From NCBI RefSeq assembly GCF_007828865.1, contig NZ_VIVK01000001.1:930001-994000 (forward strand): a stretch of DNA of 64,000 nt. The letters run 5' to 3'. Within the stretch, counting starts at the first letter, position 1; every line of letters starts with the position of its first letter. This DNA comes from Kribbella amoyensis (lineage in GTDB: Bacteria; Actinomycetota; Actinomycetes; Propionibacteriales; Kribbellaceae). A model generated the notes under the pieces. That model was not told the DNA's origin and made no database searches. It saw only the letters and a list, made by a program, of their open reading frames with translations. The position numbers and the translations under genes are program-made. Shown piece by piece: positions 16,631-25,056 of the stretch.

Positions 16631-17521
16631 ATGGCCGCGGCGACCTTCCGCGACGCCTGGCAGACCGCGTTGTACGGCCCCGACGGGTTCTACCGCCGGG
16701 AGCGGCCGGCCGCCCATTTCCGGACCTCGGTGCACGTGTCGCCGCTGTTCGCGGCGGCGCTGGTCCGGCTGGCCCGGGCGATCGGGGCCGACCGGATCAC
16801 CGATCTCGGCGCCGGTTCGGGCGAACTCGGCCGGGCGGTGCGCTCGCTGGATCCGGACCTGGAGGTGGCCGGGATCGAGCTGGACGACGAGCTGCCCGCG
16901 CGGATCCCGGGCCTGCTCGTCGCGAACGAATGGCTGGACAACGTCCCCTGCGAACTGGCCGAGCTCGACCCGGACGGCGTCCCGCGGTACCTGCTGCCCG
17001 ACCTGACCCCGGGTCCGGTGGTGGAGGGCGAGGACCTGGCCTGGCTGACGAAGTGGTGGCCGCTCGCGGAACCAGGTGACCGGGCCGAGATCGGTACCAG
17101 CCGGGACGACGCGTGGTCCGGCGTCCTCGGCCGGCTCGACGGTGGGGTCGCGCTCGCCATCGACTACGGGCACGTGCGCGCCGGGCGGCCGGCGTACGGG
17201 ACACTGACCGGTTTCCGGCAGGGGCGGGAGTGTGATCCGGTCCCGGACGGCAGCTGCGACATCACGGCTCACGTCGCCCTGGACTCGCTCGGCGGGACCA
17301 TTACGAGTCAGCGCGACGCGCTCCGCGCTCTCGGGATCTCCGCGAGCCGTCCCAGCCAGGACCTGGCCCGCACCGACCCCCTGCGCTACGTGGCCGAGCT
17401 GTCGTCCGCCGGAGAGGCGTCGGAGCTGCTGGACCCGTCCGGGCTCGGCGGATTCGGCTGGGTCTGGACGGGGACCGGGGAGGACGCCGTACGCCGTGCC
17501 TCGCGGGCCCTGGCGGTCTGA
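16631..17521 (+). CDS. MidA-type SAM-dependent methyltransferase (DUF185/NDUFAF7 family)
   Basis: A 296-residue class I methyltransferase. It opens with the family's TFRDAWQTALYGPDGFYRRE, which lines up with the MidA 'M..AL Y.P..GYY' block, then HFRTSVHVSPLFAAAL, the SAM loop ITDLGAGSGELGRAV (residues 55-70), a LLVANEWLDNVPCE motif, and AIDYGH. The C terminus ASELLDPSGLGGFGWV is also conserved in the family. In mitochondria the homolog NDUFAF7 dimethylates an arginine of the complex I 49-kDa subunit NDUFS2 (NuoD/Nqo4). Here a solitary nuoD lies 1.8 kb downstream, which suggests the same enzyme-substrate relation. The last 136 bp overlap the convergent PH-domain gene. Confidence 0.82.
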   Translation: MAAATFRDAWQTALYGPDGFYRRERPAAHFRTSVHVSPLFAAALVRLARAIGADRITDLGAGSGELGRAVRSLDPDLEVAGIELDDELPARIPGLLVANEWLDNVPCELAELDPDGVPRYLLPDLTPGPVVEGEDLAWLTKWWPLAEPGDRAEIGTSRDDAWSGVLGRLDGGVALAIDYGHVRAGRPAYGTLTGFRQGRECDPVPDGSCDITAHVALDSLGGTITSQRDALRALGISASRPSQDLARTDPLRYVAELSSAGEASELLDPSGLGGFGWVWTGTGEDAVRRASRALAV

Positions 17522-18813
17522 GCTTCGAGGAGCTCGGCGGCGTCGCCCAGGTCGCGGTGCAGGGCAACCGCGTCGGTGGGGCCCTGCGGGGTGTCCACGT
17601 GGACATTGGCGAGCCCCAGGCGCCGCTGCAGCGGTCCTTGCTGGACCCGGACCGACTGGGTCTTGTGGTGCAGCACGATCGACGTCCGCCGGCTGATCCA
17701 GCCACGGGTGGTCACCAGGACCTGCTCGTCGGCGCCGTAGGCCAGGTACCGCCAGCCGATCGGCCGCAGCCACTTCGCCCGCTCCGGCGCGCGGTGCAGC
17801 TCGATGCGGGACAGGTCCAGACCGGGCAGCACCCGAGCCAGTACGCCGGCCACCTCGTCGCGCTGTCCGACCGGGAGCAGCTGTGCGCCGTCCCGCTCGT
17901 CACCGTCGTCGCCCTGGACGCCGCCGACCACGCCAGCGATGTCCAGGTCGACGCGGGACCAGCCGATCAGCCGCCAGATCAGCGGCTCGGTGATCAGCAG
18001 GCCCTGCACGCGTCCCGGCGGCACCGTCTGCCGCTGGATGTCGAAGAGGCCGCGCTTGGTCCGCAGTCCGTCGTGCGTCTCCGCGAGCGTGAACTTGTGG
18101 TTGCCGACGACCTGCTTCCAGATCGGCTGCACCACGCCGAGCAACAGCGGCAGACCGGCGAACAGACCGATGTGGAACTCCAGCACCGTGGTCGCCACGA
18201 TCAGCCAGATCAGACCGGCCAGGCTGCCGAGCACGGTGGAGGAGAGCAACGTCGCCCCGAGCAGCCGCCCGGTCGGGACCACCAGCAGCGGCGGCGGTTC
18301 GTACCGCGGCTCCTCCGGCCGCTCGGTGGCCTGCTCGCCCTTCGCCCGGACCAGCAGCGTGGTCCGCAGGTTCGCGGCGTCGTCGTACGTGAAGTAGCTC
18401 AGCCGGCCGTCGCTGCGGCTGCCACCGGCCACGTCCATCCGCAGCTCGGCCATGTTGAACAAGCGAGCCACCAGCGGCTGCGCGACGTCGATCGTCTGGA
18501 TCCGGTCGAACCGGATGATCCTGGTCCGGCGGAACAGGAACCCGCTGTCCACCCGGATCGCGTCGTCGGTCAGCTGCCACTTGGTGAACCACCAGGACAA
18601 CGCGCCGAGCAGGATGCCGCCGACCAGCACGGCGCCGAGCACGATCCCGGCGATGGTCAGGTTGGTGCGCAGACTCTCGTTGTTCGCCATCGCGAACGCG
18701 GCGACGACGAAGTACCCCCAGCCCTTCACGAACGGGGTCAGCGGATGCAGCCGCTCCCCTGTCTGCTCGGCCCGCGGCTGGGACGTCTGGGAGGGTGCGA
18801 CGGGCTCGGTCAC
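17386..18813 (-). CDS. Multi-PH-domain membrane protein (YdbT-like)
   Basis: A 475-residue inner-membrane protein with repeated bacterial PH (bPH2, DUF304) modules: WWFTKWQLTDDAIRVDSGFLFRRTRIIRFDRIQTIDV in pieces about residues 70-110, a second near FTLAETHDGLRTKRGLF, and a third near LVTTRGWISRRTSIVLHHKTQSV. Helix pairs sit between them. It is the large partner of the YdbS/YdbT pair. GTG 18813 overlaps the stop of the upstream small PH gene by 4 bp. Residues beyond about 435 are Ser/Pro/Asp-rich, disordered, and encoded opposite the MidA 3' end. Members are membrane proteins of unknown function, with links to bacteriocin resistance in Bacillus. Confidence 0.85.
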   Translation of the reverse strand: MTEPVAPSQTSQPRAEQTGERLHPLTPFVKGWGYFVVAAFAMANNESLRTNLTIAGIVLGAVLVGGILLGALSWWFTKWQLTDDAIRVDSGFLFRRTRIIRFDRIQTIDVAQPLVARLFNMAELRMDVAGGSRSDGRLSYFTYDDAANLRTTLLVRAKGEQATERPEEPRYEPPPLLVVPTGRLLGATLLSSTVLGSLAGLIWLIVATTVLEFHIGLFAGLPLLLGVVQPIWKQVVGNHKFTLAETHDGLRTKRGLFDIQRQTVPPGRVQGLLITEPLIWRLIGWSRVDLDIAGVVGGVQGDDGDERDGAQLLPVGQRDEVAGVLARVLPGLDLSRIELHRAPERAKWLRPIGWRYLAYGADEQVLVTTRGWISRRTSIVLHHKTQSVRVQQGPLQRRLGLANVHVDTPQGPTDAVALHRDLGDAAELLEAQTARAREARRTASSPVPVQTQPNPPSPDGSSSSDASPADDSSAT

Positions 18814-19298
18814 AGGCCCCACGCCTGCGCCTGGCCGAGCGCGGACAGCCGATCCCGCAACCGGCTCGCCTCGTCCGGATGCAACCCGGGGATCTTCGCG
18901 TCCGTCGCGGGGGTGGCCGTGTGCAGCTCCACGGTCGCGATCCCGAAGGCCCGCTCCAACGGCCCGGCGGCCACGTCGACGAACTGCATCCGCCCGTACG
19001 GCACCACGACCAGCTGGCGGAACAGGATGCCGTGACTGACCAGCAGCTCGTCCTCGCGCTCGGCGTACTTCCAGGACCGCTGGTTCCGCCCGACCAGGAC
19101 CCAGGACCAGGCCAGCCCGCCGAGGCAGACGACCAGCCACAGCCCGCCGTACAGCCAGTCCAGCGTCAGCCCGAGCACCACCAACCCGGCGATCCCGAGC
19201 AGCCCGAACGTGATCGCCGCGTTCACCCGGCGGACCGAGGCGAGCTTCGGCGAGACCGGCGTCCAGCTGACATCCGACGGTACGAAGAGGTCATCCAC
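18810..19298 (-). CDS. Small PH-domain membrane protein (YdbS-like)
   Basis: A 162-residue protein with two membrane helices (about residues 28-47 and 50-68) followed by one bacterial PH module: [25 protein letters not shown] and the family's [23 protein letters not shown] split across residues 85-140. This is the short YdbS-type partner of the larger protein encoded next; they overlap by four bases (GTGA). Only 26 bp separate its ATG from the divergent nuoD start, so the two promoters must overlap. Confidence 0.87.
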   Translation of the reverse strand: MDDLFVPSDVSWTPVSPKLASVRRVNAAITFGLLGIAGLVVLGLTLDWLYGGLWLVVCLGGLAWSWVLVGRNQRSWKYAEREDELLVSHGILFRQLVVVPYGRMQFVDVAAGPLERAFGIATVELHTATPATDAKIPGLHPDEASRLRDRLSALGQAQAWGL

Positions 19299-19324
19299 GG
19301 GACAAGCCTGTCACGATAGGGGGC

Positions 19325-20530
19325 ATGAGTACCGAAAGAGTGGTCGGAATCGGTGCCGGGGCGGCCGGGCTGGACCCCGCGTACGAGCGCGGCGGCACCG
19401 GAACCGGCTCCGAATTGGCCACCACCGACATGGTGCTCAACATCGGCCCGCAACACCCCGCCACCCACGGCGTCCTGCGGCTGCGGCTGACCCTCGACGG
19501 CGAACGCATCCTCGGCTGCGAACCGATCATCGGCTACATGCACCGCGGCGCCGAGAAGCTGTTCGAGGTCCGCGACTACCGCCAGATCATCGTGCTCGCG
19601 AACCGGCACGACTGGCTGTCCGCCTTCGCGAACGAGCTCGGCGTCGTGCTCGCCGTCGAGCGGATGATGGGTCTCGAGGTCCCGGTCCGCGCGGTCTGGC
19701 TGCGGACCCTGCTGGCCGAGCTGAACCGGATCCTGAACCACCTGATGTTCCTCGGCTCGTACCCGCTCGAACTGGGCGCGATCACGCCCGTGTTCTACGC
19801 CTTCCGCGAGCGCGAGACCCTGCAGTCGGTGATGGAGGAACTCTCCGGCGGCCGCATGCACTACATGTTCAACCGCGTCGGCGGGCTGAAGGAGGACCTC
19901 CCGTACGGCTGGCTGGATCGCGCCGCCGCCGCGTCGAAGGCCGTCCGCGGCCGCCTCCCCGACATCGAGAACCTTGTCCTCGGCAACGAGATCTTCCACG
20001 CCCGGACCAAGGGCGTCGGCCGGCTGAGCCCCGAGCTGATCACGTCCTACGGCGTCTCCGGCCCGATCGCGCGAGCCGCCGGCGTCGACGCCGACCTCCG
20101 CCGCGACGAGCCGTACCTCGCGTACGAGGAGCTGGCCCGCGACGGCGTCCTGCGGGTAGTCACGCGATCCGACGGCGACTGCTACGCGCGTTTCGCGGTG
20201 CTGCTGGACCAGGTGAAGGTTTCCCTGGACCTCGTCGACGCCTGCATCGACAAGCTCGCCTCGATGCCGGCCGGGCCGGTGAACGTCCGGCTGCCGAAGA
20301 TCCTCAAGGTGCCCGAGGGACAGACGTACGCCTGGACCGAGAACCCGCTCGGCATCAACGGGTACTACCTGGTCTCCCGCGGCGACAAGACCCCGTGGCG
20401 GCTCAAGCTCCGATCCGCCAGCTTCAACAACATCTCGGTGCTGCCGGAGATGCTGCCGGGCACGGTGGTCGCGGACATGATCGCGATTCTCGGCTCGATG
20501 TTCTTCGTGGTCGGAGACATCGACAAGTAG
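19325..20530 (+). CDS. nuoD: Solitary NADH-quinone oxidoreductase subunit D-like protein
   Basis: A 401-residue NuoD/NdhH-type 49-kDa subunit. Marks: [17 protein letters not shown] (residues 38-53), [50 protein letters not shown], and a C terminus [26 protein letters not shown]. Two oddities: the quinone-ligand Tyr in the usual 'R-D-Y' site is Trp97 (RHDWLS), and the stretch containing SMEALIHHFK in standard NuoD is absent before [11 protein letters not shown]. No other nuo gene is present in the window. It may belong to a modular complex I or to a hydrogenase-like unit. A MidA methyltransferase gene is 1.8 kb upstream, and residue 74 is an arginine next to the N2 cluster region. Confidence 0.88.
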   Translation: MSTERVVGIGAGAAGLDPAYERGGTGTGSELATTDMVLNIGPQHPATHGVLRLRLTLDGERILGCEPIIGYMHRGAEKLFEVRDYRQIIVLANRHDWLSAFANELGVVLAVERMMGLEVPVRAVWLRTLLAELNRILNHLMFLGSYPLELGAITPVFYAFRERETLQSVMEELSGGRMHYMFNRVGGLKEDLPYGWLDRAAAASKAVRGRLPDIENLVLGNEIFHARTKGVGRLSPELITSYGVSGPIARAAGVDADLRRDEPYLAYEELARDGVLRVVTRSDGDCYARFAVLLDQVKVSLDLVDACIDKLASMPAGPVNVRLPKILKVPEGQTYAWTENPLGINGYYLVSRGDKTPWRLKLRSASFNNISVLPEMLPGTVVADMIAILGSMFFVVGDIDK

Positions 20531-20557
20531 CCGGTCCGGCCGGGCCGGGCGGTGGGA

Positions 20558-20965
20558 TCAGCGGGGCGTGATGCCGAAGCGCTGGCGGACTTCGCCCACG
20601 TTCGGCACGCCGGCCTTGAATCCCACGTCACCCGCACTGACGAGAACCGACCGGTCCGCGGTCGCGTACTCCTGCGGCGTTCCCCAGCTGTCCTCGAGGT
20701 CGGGAGACGCGGCCATCGCCCGCAGGATCTTGTCCACCATCACGATGGCCTTGGCCTCGGTGGTCGGCTCGAAGACCACCTTCGCGCGCTGCCAGCCGCC
20801 GCCGAACTGGAAGCTGCACTCGAACTCGGCGGAGGCCACGCCGTCGACCGAGGTGGTCGCCGCCTTGTACGCGTTCTCGCACTTGGAGACCCTGCCGGGC
20901 GAGCACGCCGGCACGGACAACACCAGCACCGACGCCACGACCATCGACATCCACCGAGTTCTCAT
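20558..20965 (-). CDS. Small lipoprotein of unknown function
   Basis: A 135-residue lipoprotein: a basic N terminus (MRTRW), a hydrophobic stretch and the lipobox VPAC with Cys21. The mature part has two more cysteines (about residues 29 and 50, likely a disulfide) and a mixed alpha/beta composition; it ends in a FGITPR tail. No known domain is recognised. TACGAT (20974-20979 in minus-strand sense) lies 8 nt before the ATG and no Shine-Dalgarno is seen, so translation may be leaderless. It ends 27 bp from the convergent nuoD stop. Confidence 0.65.
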   Translation of the reverse strand: MRTRWMSMVVASVLVLSVPACSPGRVSKCENAYKAATTSVDGVASAEFECSFQFGGGWQRAKVVFEPTTEAKAIVMVDKILRAMAASPDLEDSWGTPQEYATADRSVLVSAGDVGFKAGVPNVGEVRQRFGITPR

Positions 20966-21183
20966 GGACCGGGATCGTACCCGGCCCCCGCGACCGGATC
21001 GGTCACGACGGATGCCAATGGCAACCGACTGCCGAGGAAACGACCGGGTACGGGGGAAGTACGGGCAGTGCCGCGACGATGGTCAGCTCTACGCTCGGAC
21101 GGCGGTTCGGCTGCCTGTTGTTTACAGCAACTAGTTGTGCGCCGGACCCGCTCGACTCGACCTCCCCTGAAGGAACTTCTCTG

Positions 21184-22077
21184 ATGCGTAAATCTCTCGT
21201 GGCCGCGGCCACGACACTGGCCGTCGTCGCGACCGGTCTGGCCGTGGCCGGCATCGTCGGTAGCGCCGGTCCGGCCGACGCGGCCCTCAGCGACGTACCG
21301 GCCGACTGCCAGGCCAGGACCTCGGCGTACCGGGCGGACGGACAGCGTCTCAGCTACAAGTACGCCGCCAAGAAGACCAGCGTCGAGGCGATCGAGAACG
21401 ACAACCTCGGCTGGGTGCCGACCGCGATGGCGGAGGGCGCCGCGTCCGGTGGCGAGGACGTGCAGATGGCGCAGAACCTGGTCACCCATCCCACCGACGG
21501 GAAGCTCTATCTGCTGAAGCGCGTCATCCGCCGGACCGACGGCGTCTGGCGGGTCACCGAGCAGACCACCACGCCGCTGGCGTCCGGGTTCGCCGGCACC
21601 CGGATCCTCGTCGGCGGACCTGGGTCCTACTACTACCGGGTGGCGGGCAAGTCGCTGTACCGCTTCCAGACGGTCTTCGGCGACGGTGCGCCCCGGATCA
21701 CGACGCCGGTGTTGATGCCCGGCACCGCCTGGAACACGGTCAAGACCCTGAAGTACCAGCGCACCGGCGGTACGGCCGCCGCCCCGATCCACGTCCTGTT
21801 CGGGGGCAAGACCACCGGCGAGCTCAAGGAGTGGCAGGTCTCCGAGAAGGACCCGGCCAAGATCACGTCGAAGGTCGTCCGCCCCAGCGGCTTCAACCAG
21901 TTCACCAGCATCAACGCGGGCTTCTGCTCCTCACGCCCCAACGGCCGCAGCCTGCTCGGCATCACCGCCACCGGCAGCGCCTCGATCTACTTCGACGCCA
22001 ACGAGAAGGACGGCCTCGGCTCCGACATCAAGGGCGGCTCCCTCGGCGCCCTCAACTGGACCGAAAAGGCCTACTGA
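21184..22077 (+). CDS. Secreted protein of unknown function, possibly beta-propeller
   Basis: A 297-residue exported protein. Its signal peptide (MRKSLVAAATTLAVVATGLAV to ADA, about residue 34) is clear, and GAAGGAAC at 21168-21174 supports ATG 21184. The mature part has repeated short strands with aromatic residues (GKLYLLKRVI, SYYYRVAGKSLYRFQ, IHVLFGGKTTGELKEW, SASIYFDANEKDG), the look of a tachylectin-like propeller, but I cannot name a family. There are two cysteines (about residues 42 and 254). A GTTG/CAAC inverted repeat lies near 21117-21131 in the leader. Function unknown; it is divergent from the small lipoprotein. Confidence 0.65.
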   Translation: MRKSLVAAATTLAVVATGLAVAGIVGSAGPADAALSDVPADCQARTSAYRADGQRLSYKYAAKKTSVEAIENDNLGWVPTAMAEGAASGGEDVQMAQNLVTHPTDGKLYLLKRVIRRTDGVWRVTEQTTTPLASGFAGTRILVGGPGSYYYRVAGKSLYRFQTVFGDGAPRITTPVLMPGTAWNTVKTLKYQRTGGTAAAPIHVLFGGKTTGELKEWQVSEKDPAKITSKVVRPSGFNQFTSINAGFCSSRPNGRSLLGITATGSASIYFDANEKDGLGSDIKGGSLGALNWTEKAY

Positions 22078-22131
22078 CAACTGATCGGCCGCTGTCGGCC
22101 CTCCGTCGTCGCGCCCACCTACCCTGGGGCG

Positions 22132-22507
22132 ATGACGGGCGGGCGGCAGCGGCCGATTCTTTTCCTGGACGTGGACGGACCTCTGATCCCGTTCGGAGGC
22201 CAAGGTACGCACCCGATCTATGAGCCGGTACCGACCGGCGCCGGGATCAATCCGCTCGTCGCTCGCATCAACCCTGCTCTCGGCCCGGAGCTGGCCGCAC
22301 TCGGCTGCGAGATCGTCTGGGCCTCCACCTGGGCTCAGGATGCGAACGAGGCGGTGGCGCCACGGATCGGTCTGCCGGAGCTGGCGTTCGTCGAATGGCC
22401 GCCCGATGATGCGCCTCTCCCGAACGGGCTGCACTGGAAACCTCGGCGATCGTCGCCTCTCCACCTTGGACTTCGCTGCGGTCCGACGCTGGATCGCCGG
22501 TCTCTGA
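22132..22507 (+). pseudogene. HAD-domain hydrolase remnant with internal deletion and frameshift
   Basis: The first frame opens with the HAD motif FLDVDGPLIPFG and reads through INPALGPELAALGCEIVWASTW and GLPELAFVEWPPDD to GLHWK, as in the actinobacterial HAD-domain family. After GLHWK (about 22440) this frame turns into unrelated, basic residues. The family's C-terminal end instead appears in the +1 frame as RRLSTLDFAAVRRWIAGL, stopping at 22507. About 40-45 residues of the usual middle (with WVDDEIT-like catalytic acids) are missing. A single deletion that also shifted the frame explains this. The frame-1 stop at 22554 lies inside the convergent gene. A TACCCT hexamer 6 nt before the ATG remains, so it may still be transcribed. 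Confidence 0.7.
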
Positions 22508-22535
22508 GCCTGAACCCGTACCGCGGGTTCAGGCT
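22507..22535. terminator. Bidirectional terminator hairpin between HAD remnant and IMPase
   Basis: A perfect 12-bp inverted repeat (AGCCTGAACCCG, 22507-22518, with 22524-22535) with a 5-nt loop. It begins at the last base of the HAD remnant's ancestral stop codon and includes the stop codon of the convergent gene. Confidence 0.7.
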
Positions 22536-23323
22536 CGTGTTGCTTGGTGGATGAGGGGGATGAGGGCTTCGGAGAGGGCGGGGGTTACGGCGACTGTGGC
22601 GGTGGAGGCCACGGTGTGGTTGTTGCCTTCGGCGTCGAGGACGAGGGCGCCGGCTTCGCGGGCGATGACGACGCCGCCGCTGGTGTCCCAGGGTTTGTTG
22701 CTGAACATGATCGAGGCGTCCAGGCTGCCGTCCGCGACCAGGGCGAGGTGGAGCGCCGCCGTACCGAGCATCCGCACCCGCTGGACCCGCGGGACCAGCA
22801 GGTCGAGCAGGGCAAAGCGGGCGCGGTTCTTCTCGGCGGCGTCCTCGCCCACCGCGAAGTCGCCCGCCATGACAAGGGCCTCGGGCAACTGATCGACCGT
22901 GCTGACGTGGATGCGTTCGCCGTCGCGGTACGCCCCATGGCCCTGCGCGGCCTTGTACCGGCGGCCGAGGTCCGGGAAGTCGATGACGCCGAGCAGCGAC
23001 GTGGTGCCGTCGATCAGGCCGAGCGAGATCCCCCACAGCGGCACGCCGTGGATGTAGTTCACGGTGCCGTCGATCGGGTCGAGCACCCACGACAGCTCGC
23101 CCTCCCCCGCACGAACGCCTTCCTCCTCGCCGAGGAACCCGATTTCCGGCGTCACCTTCGCCAGGTACTCGCGCACCGCCTGCTCCACCGCGATGTCCGT
23201 CTCGGAAGCCATGTCCCGATCGCCCTTGAAATGCAGCGCGCCAGGCGTCCGCGCCCCCACCACCCCAGCAGCAACATCGACCGCCGCCTCAGCAATCTCC
23301 AACAGGCGACCCAGTTCCGTCAC
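22529..23323 (-). CDS. Inositol monophosphatase family protein
   Basis: A 264-residue Mg-dependent phosphatase of the IMPase/FBPase/3'-nucleotidase superfamily. Motif order: a Lys/Asp near the N terminus (FKGDRDMASETD), FLGEEEG (metal-binding Glu), WVLDPIDGTVNYIHGVP, and the closing WDTSGGVVIAREAGA, where Ser-Gly replaces the more usual Ala-Ala. Substrates in actinobacteria include inositol-phosphate, histidinol-phosphate and fructose-bisphosphate; which one applies is unclear. GGAGGAGAACGCT before GTG 23323 sets the start; an in-frame extension upstream to 23428 lacks similarity to the family. The 196 bp upstream hold no gene that I can see. Confidence 0.9.
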   Translation of the reverse strand: MTELGRLLEIAEAAVDVAAGVVGARTPGALHFKGDRDMASETDIAVEQAVREYLAKVTPEIGFLGEEEGVRAGEGELSWVLDPIDGTVNYIHGVPLWGISLGLIDGTTSLLGVIDFPDLGRRYKAAQGHGAYRDGERIHVSTVDQLPEALVMAGDFAVGEDAAEKNRARFALLDLLVPRVQRVRMLGTAALHLALVADGSLDASIMFSNKPWDTSGGVVIAREAGALVLDAEGNNHTVASTATVAVTPALSEALIPLIHQATRA

Positions 23324-23519
23324 AGCGTTCTCCTCCGTCGAGTGGAAACAATCTTGCACAGAGCGACCAAAAGTTTCCGGGCTACTGCTCGACGGCACAT
23401 CCCGCAGGATCGTCCTTGCGAAGACCAAGTCGCTCGGCCGCCGTGTGGTGGCTCCAGCGCGCAGCCGGACCGGCGTACAGGAGAGCCGCGAGCGACCGTC
23501 CCTCGTGACTGACCGGGGC

Positions 23520-23960
23520 TCAGGAGGCGGCGAGGCCGCGGAGTTTGAGGTCTACGACGGTGGGGGCCTCGGACTGGGAGTGTTTGTCGCCGGCGGCAAC
23601 GACCGTGGCGACCTCCTCGTCGATCTTGTCGAGGCGCTCGTCGATACGGTCCAGCCGGCGCTGCATCAGGTCGACGAACTCGGCGTTCTCGACGACGCGG
23701 GCGCTGGTGATCCGGGAGTACTCCTGCGCCACGTGGGCGCGTTCGTCGCTGTGGGCCAGGCGTTCGACCAGGAGCTGGTGGCGGAACAGCAGAGAGGCAC
23801 CTATCGCCACCAGGACGGCACCGACGGCGGCGGCCCGCAGGATCCATGCGTTCTGCGAGAACAGGGCGATACTCACGCCCAGGCAGACGACGATCAGCAG
23901 ACCGTTGGCGACGGTGAGAATTGTGGTCCTGGTACGGCGGCGGTTACCCCTTGACCCCAT
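23520..23960 (-). CDS. Small membrane protein with C-terminal coiled coil
   Basis: A 146-residue protein: a basic N terminus (RGNRRRTRTT), two membrane helices (about residues 15-38 and 42-60), then a long amphipathic helix with an Ile/Leu heptad pattern (FVDLMQRRLDRIDERLDKIDEEVATVV). It ends in a short Ser/Ala tail. It starts 11 bp after the DUF3180 stop and is the last gene of the folate operon. Probably a membrane-bound oligomer; no function is recognised. Confidence 0.65.
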   Translation of the reverse strand: MGSRGNRRRTRTTILTVANGLLIVVCLGVSIALFSQNAWILRAAAVGAVLVAIGASLLFRHQLLVERLAHSDERAHVAQEYSRITSARVVENAEFVDLMQRRLDRIDERLDKIDEEVATVVAAGDKHSQSEAPTVVDLKLRGLAAS

Positions 23961-23971
23961 GGACCGACATG

Positions 23972-24490
23972 TTAGGGGTTCTCGTCGGGGTCTTCGGGGA
24001 TGCGACACGCACGTTCGAGCAGCAATCCGGCCGTGACGACCAGCACAGAGATCACGGCCGCGACACCGGCTGCGATCACGCGGTTGCGGGGTCCGGAGGA
24101 ACTCACCGCGTCCACGAAGGATAACGCGAACCCTGCGTAAACACCGGTGCACAACGCGCCGACGAAAGCGCTGGCTTTTCCGATCAGCAACAGGAACACC
24201 GCGCGGGCCGGTTCGATCCGTTCGCGCTTGACCTGGATCCGCTGATGGGTGTTCCGGGCCGCGGCGAACAGCAGCGCGGCCAGGAACGCCCAGGCGACCA
24301 GGGACAGCCAGGAGACCGTCGGCGCGACCCCGCCGCCGGACTCCACGACCTGGACGATGGTGACGCCGATCGCCGCCCCGAGGACGGCGATCGCCACCAG
24401 CAGCCGCTTCGAGGTCGGCCGGACCGACCCCGGAGGTGGCTCCTTGCCGGCCCCGGGCGCCCGCCCGGCATCGGGACCGCCGGACACCAC
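23972..24490 (-). CDS. DUF3180 membrane protein
   Basis: A 172-residue inner-membrane protein with four helices (about residues 28-50, 58-78, 98-122, 138-160) and a Pro/Gly-rich cytoplasmic N terminus. The TSKRLLVAIAVLGAAIG opening and RIEPARAVFLLLIGKASAFVGAL core are those of DUF3180, which lies directly after folK in many actinobacteria. Its function is unknown. The GTG at 24490 shares a base with the folK stop. Confidence 0.85.
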   Translation of the reverse strand: MVSGGPDAGRAPGAGKEPPPGSVRPTSKRLLVAIAVLGAAIGVTIVQVVESGGGVAPTVSWLSLVAWAFLAALLFAAARNTHQRIQVKRERIEPARAVFLLLIGKASAFVGALCTGVYAGFALSFVDAVSSSGPRNRVIAAGVAAVISVLVVTAGLLLERACRIPEDPDENP

Positions 24491-25056
24491 TACTGCAACT
24501 CGATGGTCGGGTCGTCGAGCTTCTTCACGCCCTCGGTCCCGACCTGGGCGAGCAGATCGGCGACCAGGCCGACGCCGGGCAGCTCCGCGTCCGGCTCGAT
24601 GTCGAGCCAGGGCGCCAGCACGAACGCGCGCTCGTGCGCCCGCGGGTGCGGAACGGTCAGCTCGTCGGACTCGATCGTCTTCTTGCCGTACGTGATCAGG
24701 TCGACGTCCAGCGTGCGCGGCGCACCGGGCACACTGCGCTCCCGGCCGAACGCCTGCTCGACGGCGTGCGCGCGGTCCAGCAGGGTGTCCACGGACAGCG
24801 TGGTGTCGGCGAGCAGCACGATGTTCAGGTACGGACCGGACTCGTCCGGACCGCCCACCGGGTCGGTCTCGTAGACCGGCGAGACATCGACGACCACGAC
24901 GTCGGGGGTGTCCCGCAGCGCGTCGACCGCGCCCTGCAGGTTCGCCTCACGGTCGCCGAGATTGCTGCCGAGGGACAGGATCACCTGCCGGATCGGCTTG
25001 AGGCCACCGCTGAGGGTGTCCGCGTCGATCACGTGGGGACTAGGGGTCTCAGTCAC
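24490..25056 (-). CDS. folK: 2-amino-4-hydroxy-6-hydroxymethyldihydropteridine diphosphokinase
   Basis: A 188-residue HPPK, which transfers pyrophosphate from ATP to the pterin alcohol made by FolB, giving the FolP substrate. Motifs: ILSLGSNLGDREANLQ (residues 26-41), SPVYETDPVGGP, GPYLNIVLLADT, the ERSVPGAPRTLDVDLITYG pocket with its two metal-binding Asp residues, and LTVPHPRAHERAFVLAPW. The first 20 residues are extra. It overlaps folB by 8 nt and the DUF3180 gene by one base. Confidence 0.96.
   Translation of the reverse strand: MTETPSPHVIDADTLSGGLKPIRQVILSLGSNLGDREANLQGAVDALRDTPDVVVVDVSPVYETDPVGGPDESGPYLNIVLLADTTLSVDTLLDRAHAVEQAFGRERSVPGAPRTLDVDLITYGKKTIESDELTVPHPRAHERAFVLAPWLDIEPDAELPGVGLVADLLAQVGTEGVKKLDDPTIELQ

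Noticed and set aside
22529..23428. Longer start for the inositol-phosphatase-like gene
   Set aside because: The 35 added residues do not match the family, and GTG 23323 has a strong ribosome site.
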